Shown: in pieces, positions 58,778-64,000 of the stretch
Layout of the letters: each line of letters opens with the position of its first letter
Numbering within the stretch: the stretch's first letter is position 1
Assembly (NCBI RefSeq): GCF_963677065.1
Contig: NZ_OY781872.1
Coordinates: forward strand, 1,483,419-1,547,418
Origin: an uncultured Methanoregula sp.
GTDB lineage: Archaea; Halobacteriota; Methanomicrobia; Methanomicrobiales; Methanospirillaceae
DNA length: 64,000 bases
Reading direction: 5' to 3'
Translations under genes and position numbers: made by a program
Notes under the pieces: model-generated
Told to the model about the DNA's origin: nothing
What the model saw: the letters and a program-made list of their open reading frames with translations, nothing else
The model's database searches: none

Positions 58778-59533
58778 TCACTTCTTCTTTTTCTTGTGCC
58801 GGATCCTGCACTTCTTGTTCCCGCAGTCATCCGGGCAGGCGGGGATCTCGAACGGATCCTCATCCCTGCCATCCACCATCAGCTGGCCCATCTCCAGGAT
58901 CCAGGGGCATTCCAGCGGGCGGGTATTTGCCTTGACCGGCACCGCGCCTTCGGGAGGAGCAAGCAGGATCTTCCCGATCTCCATCCAGCGTTCGCGGATC
59001 TCCTCCCGGCTCACGCCCACGAGAGCCAGGGACCGGAGACCCGAGAAGACGCTGATGATCGCAATGGCAAGCGTGCGGGGATCCGCGTCCTGCCGGATGA
59101 GCCCGTTGCTCTGCTGGCAGGCGATCCCGTGCGTTGCCATCTCGATAGCGAGCGTATTGCTCTTGGTGAAACTCTCCCGGATCACCGGGTTACGGACGGT
59201 CATGACCAGGATCTCCAGGAAGAAGGCATGGTACTCAAGATCGTTTTCCAGGAAGCGATCGAGAAACGCGGTCCATGCATCCAGGGGGGACTTGTTGGGA
59301 AAGTCCTTTTTTGCGGTGGTACGGATCTCCTGGTGGATGTATCTCACGATCTCCAGGACGAGCTCGTCCTTGTTTTTAAAATACAGGTAGATGGCTCCCT
59401 TGCTCACGCCAAGGTGCGCAGCAATGTCATCCATCGTCGTAGCGGAGTACCCTTTGCGGCTCAGGACAAAAAGGCCTGCTGCAATGATCTTTCTCTTTGC
59501 TTCTTCCTTGTATTCCGGCACGACTTTGGGCAT
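58778..59533 (-). CDS. TetR family regulator
   Basis: 251 residues. HTH at 10-55: KRKIIAAGLFVLSRKGYSATTMDDIAAHLGVSKGAIYLYFKNKDELV. A larger ligand domain follows, and an unusual tail with CPDDCGNKKCRIRHKKKKK: four cysteines in a possible zinc or redox site plus a poly-Lys end. Such an extension is not usual in TetR proteins. It is divergent from the MFS exporter, so it likely represses that gene. Confidence 0.88.
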   Translation of the reverse strand: MPKVVPEYKEEAKRKIIAAGLFVLSRKGYSATTMDDIAAHLGVSKGAIYLYFKNKDELVLEIVRYIHQEIRTTAKKDFPNKSPLDAWTAFLDRFLENDLEYHAFFLEILVMTVRNPVIRESFTKSNTLAIEMATHGIACQQSNGLIRQDADPRTLAIAIISVFSGLRSLALVGVSREEIRERWMEIGKILLAPPEGAVPVKANTRPLECPWILEMGQLMVDGRDEDPFEIPACPDDCGNKKCRIRHKKKKK

Positions 59534-59720
59534 AATCCTGATGATCCTTTTGGCGCTGTGGAATATAAATCTGACTTTCTGGTTATAAAAATGACTGACT
59601 GGTAAGTTTTAATAATGACCGGTGCGTATTTTTTAGCAACTGCAGGAACCCCCCGGATCATCCCCGGAAACCGATCCGGGCCGGGCTCCCCAATACCGAT
59701 CATACGATAACGGTGACCTT
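59534..59720. promoter_or_regulatory. Divergent TetR/MFS control region
   Basis: 187 bases between the two starts. GACTGGTAAGTTTTAATAATG (about 59600-59620) contains a TTTTAATAA TATA-like core flanked by ACTGGT and ACCGGT, imperfectly repeated half-sites. GGTGACC before the ATG at 59721 is the ribosome-binding site. Confidence 0.4.
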
Positions 59721-61184
59721 ATGGAACAACATCCGATTACACCCCTCGACCCGAAAAAGATACCCTTCGTTCTCGGGGGCCTCATGCTCGGCCTCCTCCT
59801 CTCGGCCCTGGACGGGACGATTGTCAGTACCGTCATGCCGACCATTGTCCGCGATCTCCACGGCATGGAGTACTATGTCTGGCCGTTCACCATGTACATG
59901 CTCTGCTCCACGATAGCTATCGTGGTCTTTGGCAAGTTCTCCGATCTCTATGGCCGCAGGAAGATCTTCCTCTTTGGCATCCTCATCTTCCTTGCGGGAT
60001 CCGTCCTCTGCGGCCTTGCGCCGGATATGGTTCTTTTAACCCTGTTCCGGGGTCTCCAGGGCATCGGCGGCGGCATCCTGATGACCATCTCGTTCATCAT
60101 CGTTGCCGAACTCTTCCCGATCCGCGAGCGCGGGAAATACATGGGAATCCTCGTCTCGGTCTTCGGTATCTCAAGCATCGTCGGCCCGCTCCTGGGCGGC
60201 GTTATCACGGACGTTTTCGGGTGGCGGTGGGTCTTTTACATCAACCTGCCGGTCGGCCTCATTGCCGCGTACCTTGTAGTCACCCACCTGCACGAGACCG
60301 CTGTCCTGCCCGAGAAGAAGCAGATCGATTACGCCGGTATCGCCAGTTTTATCCTCTGTATGGTCCCCCTCCTCCTCGCCCTCTCGCTCGGGGGAACGAT
60401 CCTTCCCTGGACCTCCCCGCAGGTGCTCGGGCTCCTGATCCTATCGGGAGTTATGCTCGCCTGCTTTATCCGGACCCAGAGAGTGGCAAAAAGCCCGCTC
60501 CTCCCGCTCACCCTCTTTAGAAATCCCATCTATTCCATCACGGCGGCAGCAGCGTTCCTTGCAAACGCCCTGATGTTTGCCGGGGTCATCTATCTCCCGC
60601 TCTTCATGCAGGGGGTCAAGAAAGTGAGTGCCGCTGAATCGGGGATGGTCGTCACCCCCATGGTGCTCGCGCTCGTGTTCGCGGCAGTCATAACCGGCCG
60701 GCTGATCTCCTCGACCGGGAAGTACCGGGCGCTCTCGGTTGCCGGTTTTGTCGTCACCGGGGCGGGCATCGGGATGCTGGTCCTCTTGAACCCTGAAACG
60801 CCCGTCCTCCTGATCGTCCTTGCCTCGGCGCTTCTCGGCATCGGGACGGGCATGATGCACCCGCTGCTTGCCATTGCCGCCCAGAACGCGTTCCCGCCAA
60901 AAGATCTCGGCGTGGTCTCCTCGTCCCAGCAGTTCTTCCGGAACATGGGAGCAACCATCTTAACACCGGTCTTCGGGTTTGTCATGTACGCGGGGCTCGG
61001 CAGCATGACGGACCGGAACGGCCTCCTGCTGCTACCTTCAGCCGATCTTGCCCATGCCATCGGGGAGGTCTTCCTCTTCTGTGCAGGAATAGTTGCGATC
61101 TGCATCATCCTTGTCCTCTGCCTCCAGGAGATCCCGCTCCGGTCCCGGAGTAAGGAGAGCACGGGACCGGCCGAAGAAGCGTAA
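59721..61184 (+). CDS. MFS transporter, DHA2 (EmrB/QacA) drug-exporter type
   Basis: 487 residues, 14 membrane helices. Motif D1 LLSALDGTIVSTVMPTIVRDL, motif A GKFSDLYGRRKIF, motif B LFRGLQGIGGGILM and motif C GPLLGGVITDVFGWRWVFYINLPVGL are all complete, as in EmrB/QacA. It exports lipophilic toxic compounds in exchange for protons. ATG preceded by GGTGACC. The divergent TetR regulator fits drug-induced release. Confidence 0.93.
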   Translation: MEQHPITPLDPKKIPFVLGGLMLGLLLSALDGTIVSTVMPTIVRDLHGMEYYVWPFTMYMLCSTIAIVVFGKFSDLYGRRKIFLFGILIFLAGSVLCGLAPDMVLLTLFRGLQGIGGGILMTISFIIVAELFPIRERGKYMGILVSVFGISSIVGPLLGGVITDVFGWRWVFYINLPVGLIAAYLVVTHLHETAVLPEKKQIDYAGIASFILCMVPLLLALSLGGTILPWTSPQVLGLLILSGVMLACFIRTQRVAKSPLLPLTLFRNPIYSITAAAAFLANALMFAGVIYLPLFMQGVKKVSAAESGMVVTPMVLALVFAAVITGRLISSTGKYRALSVAGFVVTGAGIGMLVLLNPETPVLLIVLASALLGIGTGMMHPLLAIAAQNAFPPKDLGVVSSSQQFFRNMGATILTPVFGFVMYAGLGSMTDRNGLLLLPSADLAHAIGEVFLFCAGIVAICIILVLCLQEIPLRSRSKESTGPAEEA

Positions 61185-61305
61185 AGCCAAAATCCCCGTA
61201 AATGCCGGTAACCCGGGGAGTCATACCCTTTTTTGAAATCTCCGCGGACCATGGCAGGCCCGGGGGGATCCCGGCAGCCGGGCGATGAGAATAATATTAC
61301 CCAAT

Positions 61306-61334
61306 ATGAGAAACTATTTTATCTAAATGAGAAA
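61306..61334. promoter_or_regulatory. Direct repeats ATGAGAAA, 21 bases apart
   Basis: ATGAGAAA at 61306-61313 and again at 61327-61334, two helical turns apart, in the AT-rich promoter of the second membrane-XRE module. They could be XRE binding sites. Confidence 0.4.
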
Positions 61335-61355
61335 TATATGTTATATTGTGAGATC

Positions 61356-61919
61356 ATGAGAAAGAATACCTACTCTCTGCTGGTCGCCGGCGTTGTGGCG
61401 GTCATGATATTTGCGGTGGGATTTGCAATCACGACCGGCAACCCGCTGGTCCCGGTCGTCCTCATCCTGGCGGGCATCGGGGTTGTCTATTTCGGCAAAC
61501 AGCGGGTCACCGATGTGATCCGGGACGATCTCTCGGACACCATCTATGGAAAAGCTGCCCTGAACGCCCTCCTCGGGACAATCATCATTGCCGCGCTCAT
61601 CTTTGCAGGGACCATGACCTTCTACTTCAATTCAGGGTACGGCGGCGGTTTCCATACCTATGCCAACGGGTCGGTCCGGGTGGGTTTCGTCCAGGACGAC
61701 CCGGTGCCGGGGCACGAACTGTACACGGACTATTACCTTATCGCCGACCCCGCCGATCCAACCGGGATTGATTTCTGGGGGCTTGACCGGCTCTTTGCAA
61801 ACGGGCACCGGGTGCGGGAGTTCCCGCTGGCATTCGGCACCGGCATGGGTTTCACCGTGATCCTGCTCGGCGGCCTGTACGCGGCATTTACTTTCTATTA
61901 CAACAAGAGATACGGTTGA
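61356..61919 (+). CDS. Membrane protein paired with XRE regulator (module B)
   Basis: 187 residues. Hydrophobic helices at LLVAGVVAVMIFAVGFAI, VPVVLILAGIGVVYFG, ALLGTIIIAALIFAGTMTFYF and VILLGGLYAAFTFYY. A large outside segment (about 95-150) lies between the third and fourth. N-terminal half has VTDVIRDDLSDTIYGKAALNALLG, similar in placing to the DEW loop of DUF2178. ATG 61356 was chosen; an ATG at 61338 is close. Coupled to the XRE gene six bases on. Confidence 0.7.
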   Translation: MRKNTYSLLVAGVVAVMIFAVGFAITTGNPLVPVVLILAGIGVVYFGKQRVTDVIRDDLSDTIYGKAALNALLGTIIIAALIFAGTMTFYFNSGYGGGFHTYANGSVRVGFVQDDPVPGHELYTDYYLIADPADPTGIDFWGLDRLFANGHRVREFPLAFGTGMGFTVILLGGLYAAFTFYYNKRYG

Positions 61920-61925
61920 GGACCC

Positions 61926-62126
61926 ATGAGGAACAGGATCAAGGTCTACCGGGCAATGCACAATATGACCCAGGAGGAACTCGCCGAGCGGCTCCGGGTC
62001 ACCCGCAGGACGATCAATTCCATCGAGGGCGATAAATACAATCCCTCTATCGAGCTTGCCTTCCGTATGGCCCGGCTCTTCAATGTCCCGGTCGAGGAAC
62101 TGTTCAGCCTTGACGGGGATGAATAA
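61926..62126 (+). CDS. XRE-family HTH regulator (module B)
   Basis: 66 residues: IKVYRAMHNMTQEELAERLRVTRRTINSIEGDKYNPSIELAFRMARLFNVPVEELF. It is the same kind as the XRE regulator at 46192-46407 (about half of the residues identical by eye). The gene is preceded by the membrane gene by 6 bases and followed by 197 bases without a gene. It probably controls its own operon through ATGAGAAA-like sites. Confidence 0.88.
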   Translation: MRNRIKVYRAMHNMTQEELAERLRVTRRTINSIEGDKYNPSIELAFRMARLFNVPVEELFSLDGDE

Positions 62127-62323
62127 GAACCCGTTTTTCAGGTTCATCCCCGGCGGGCGGCCCGGGCCGATCCGGGTATCCCGCCCGCGAGTATCTCCCG
62201 GCATCAATTGCAAATTTTCATCACGGATCAGGCAGATACGAAAATTCTCATAAATTTTCCGGGATGGCACGCACCCGCGGCAACCGGGCTGCTGCCCTTC
62301 CCGTTGAAATACGGGGATAACAA

Positions 62324-64000
62324 ATGCAGATAAAGAATTCCGGATTAGAGAACATTGCCTGGCTTTTTCTTTTTGCCCTCGTCATCGGCCTCGCCGCACC
62401 TGCCTCGGCAGAGAACTCCCTGTCCTGTCCTGACTGCGGCATGGTCTGGAAGGACACCTGCGTCCCGTTCGAGAACGGGAACGAGACCGCGTACAATGAA
62501 GATCTGATGACCGCCCTGACCCCGGTCGGGGCGAACCTGACCGCCCCTGCCGATTTTTCCGGCAGCTCCTGGACCGGCGCCTTCCGTGCGCTCAACAACC
62601 TCTTCAGGGAACGATATGCGTTCACGGACTGGCGTGCCATTGACTGGGATGCCCGGTATGCAGAGTACGCCCCCCGCATTGCAGCGGCCGAGAAGGCCGG
62701 TGACAGGGCCGCTTACTACCGGGCCCTCCGGGAGTACATCTTCTCGGTCCCTGACGGGCATGTCCTGGTATCCGCCCCGGATGACTTCGGGGCAAAGTAT
62801 GCCGATGTCGGCGGCGGTTTCGGGTTTGCCGTAAGCCGGCTCGACTCGGGGAAGGTCATCGTCAGCTATGTGGCAAACGGGAGTGCAGCAGAGAAGGCTG
62901 GGATTGCAGCCGGCGATGAAGTGACCGGATGGAACGGGAAGCCCGTCCTGGATGCCATCAATGCCACATCGATCCTCTGGACCTCCCGGAAGCCGTCGAC
63001 AACGGAAGGCATCCTTCTCCAGCAGCAGCGATTCCTGACCCGGGCCCCGGTCGGGACAACTGCAACCGTTACGCTCGCAAACGGCACATCATCCGGGTCC
63101 CGGACGGTACGGCTGGCTGCGTATGACGACAAGTACGACACGATGGTGAAAACCACGACGTTCCTCCAGAAGCGGGTCGATGATATTGACATTGCCAGCG
63201 CCAGCCGCGGCATCCTCCCCCAGATCTCGAACAACACCGTCGAGTCCCGGGTCCTGCCGGGCGGGTACACCTGTATCGCGGTCTATCAGGAGGATTACGC
63301 TGCGTACCAGCCATTCAGATCTGCAATGCAGCAGGCGATCGCGAACAAAACGCCCGGCATCATCCTTGACTTACGGTTCAACAATGGCGGGGACGACAAC
63401 CTGGCCTCCTGCTTTGCCGGCTGGTTCGTGGACAAGCCCGTCTTCTACGAGTATGGCACGAAATACGATCCGGGGACCGGGAAGTTCACCCGCGTCTGGG
63501 AGGCCTGGACTGCCCCGCGTCCTGCAGGCTACTCCGGCCCGGTCGCGGTGCTGGTCAGCCCGTATGCTGTCAGCTCGGGAGAGGGGCTCCCGATGGTCTT
63601 TGCACATGCCGGGCGGGGAGCGATCATCTCCTTCTACGGCACGAACGGGGCTTTCGGGATGGAGGGTATGCAGGCGTACATGCCGCTGAACCTGTCGATC
63701 GCATTCCCGGACGGAGCATCCCTCGACCAGGCCGGGAAGATCCAGGTGGACAGCAACGTCTCCCTCCGGGGGGGCGTAGCCCCGACCCTACGGGTGCCGG
63801 TAAACGAGGAGACCGTTGCCCGGTCCATGGCGGGCGAGGATGTCCAGATGACGTACGCCCTCCGGTGGCTCGATGACCAGCAGAAGGGTCAGACGCCGGC
63901 AGCAACGACAGCAGCAGGATCCTCCCCTGTCGCGACAACGAAGGCCGGCCTGCCGGCAGTGCTGCCGGTCCTCGCCCTTGCCCTCTGTCTTGTCCTTGCC
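62324..64000 (+). CDS. Secreted PDZ-S41 peptidase, C terminus cut by window edge
   Basis: 559 codons are visible and the frame is still open at 64000. Signal peptide with IAWLFLFALVIGLAAPASA, then CPDCG, an N-terminal helical part, a PDZ domain (VGGGFGFAVSRLD...AAEKAGIAAGDEVTGWNGK, about 165-235) and an S41 protease domain: GIILDLRFNNGGDDN, then GPVAVLVSPYAVSSGEGLPM, where the second Ser of the SSGE is the expected nucleophile. A Thr/Ala-rich stalk and a final hydrophobic stretch LPAVLPVLALALCLVL suggest a C-terminal membrane anchor. It cleaves proteins outside the cell. No upstream ribosome-binding site is clear. Confidence 0.88.
   Translation, partial: MQIKNSGLENIAWLFLFALVIGLAAPASAENSLSCPDCGMVWKDTCVPFENGNETAYNEDLMTALTPVGANLTAPADFSGSSWTGAFRALNNLFRERYAFTDWRAIDWDARYAEYAPRIAAAEKAGDRAAYYRALREYIFSVPDGHVLVSAPDDFGAKYADVGGGFGFAVSRLDSGKVIVSYVANGSAAEKAGIAAGDEVTGWNGKPVLDAINATSILWTSRKPSTTEGILLQQQRFLTRAPVGTTATVTLANGTSSGSRTVRLAAYDDKYDTMVKTTTFLQKRVDDIDIASASRGILPQISNNTVESRVLPGGYTCIAVYQEDYAAYQPFRSAMQQAIANKTPGIILDLRFNNGGDDNLASCFAGWFVDKPVFYEYGTKYDPGTGKFTRVWEAWTAPRPAGYSGPVAVLVSPYAVSSGEGLPMVFAHAGRGAIISFYGTNGAFGMEGMQAYMPLNLSIAFPDGASLDQAGKIQVDSNVSLRGGVAPTLRVPVNEETVARSMAGEDVQMTYALRWLDDQQKGQTPAATTAAGSSPVATTKAGLPAVLPVLALALCLVLA

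Noticed and set aside
1..64000. tRNA or rRNA genes
   Set aside because: I looked for tRNA arm motifs (GGTTCRANYCC) in spacers and found none outside coding regions or hairpins. This was by eye, so a scan could still reveal one.
1..64000. Insertion sequences or prophage
   Set aside because: No transposase, integrase or phage structural gene was recognised, and no terminal repeats flanking a gene were seen. The restriction locus shows AT-rich parts but no visible mobile element ends.

Overview
The window reads as chromosomal DNA of a methanogenic euryarchaeon, most like the Methanomicrobiales (Methanoregula-type). Archaeal markers are sn-glycerol-1-phosphate dehydrogenase for archaeal lipids, archaeal-type prolyl-tRNA synthetase, an archaellin with a class III signal peptide, UPF0179, DUF63, DUF166, DUF2178 and DGC-domain proteins, multi-PAS histidine kinases, TATA-type promoters and oligo-T terminators. 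Gene family recognition here is from memory of sequence patterns, not from a database search. No rRNA, tRNA, CRISPR array or transposase was seen.

Layout. 1-6.2 kb: a PAPS-reductase/cysteine-desulfurase fusion, a flavin-binding protein, a DUF169 protein and a voltage-gated-type K+ channel, with a G/C-hairpin-rich spacer. 6.5-9.6 kb: a signalling module of an HTH-FHA protein, a membrane Ser/Thr kinase with a parallel beta-helix outer domain, and a small DnaJ-type zinc protein overlapping the kinase end. 9.6-16.3 kb: HD-family dNTPase, Mrp/NBP35 ATPase, small zinc proteins, a lone archaellin, two membrane-anchored exported proteins, and a 763-base spacer with two tandem palindromes. 16.4-31.0 kb: one 14.5-kb same-strand array of three large PAS/GAF histidine kinases and three REC proteins. 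31.1-35.5 kb: housekeeping genes (proS, SpoIIM-like, DUF63, egsA, UPF0179).

35.5-42.8 kb: an arsenic/metal-type island. A six-gene operon (DGC protein, small protein, DGC protein, DUF318 permease, ACR3 exporter, ArsC) runs leftward, with an ArsR regulator divergent from it, a second ArsR, DUF166 and a DGC-OsmC fusion. Three sites of the same form (TTCAA-N6-TTGAA) sit in the two divergent promoter regions of this island, which suggests one ArsR regulon. 43.0-48.4 kb: an HxlR regulator divergent from a His-rich peptide plus ABC exporter, a PK_C-like protein, a DUF2178/XRE module and two lineage-type unknown proteins.

48.6-57.5 kb: an accessory, partly AT-rich region with a TIR/deoxyribosyltransferase-like protein, a wHTH regulator with an inverted repeat at its start codon, and a type I restriction-modification operon (hsdR-hsdS-four extra genes-hsdM) transcribed leftward. 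57.7-64 kb: a lipoprotein alpha/beta hydrolase, TetR regulator and MFS drug-type exporter, a second membrane-protein/XRE module, and a secreted PDZ-S41 protease cut by the window edge.

Most notable: the shared ArsR-type operator and DGC-OsmC fusion, the type I RM operon with four inserted genes, the kinase/FHA/zinc-protein module, and a hybrid histidine kinase whose intact REC domain has no ATG/GTG/TTG start but a well placed ACG.
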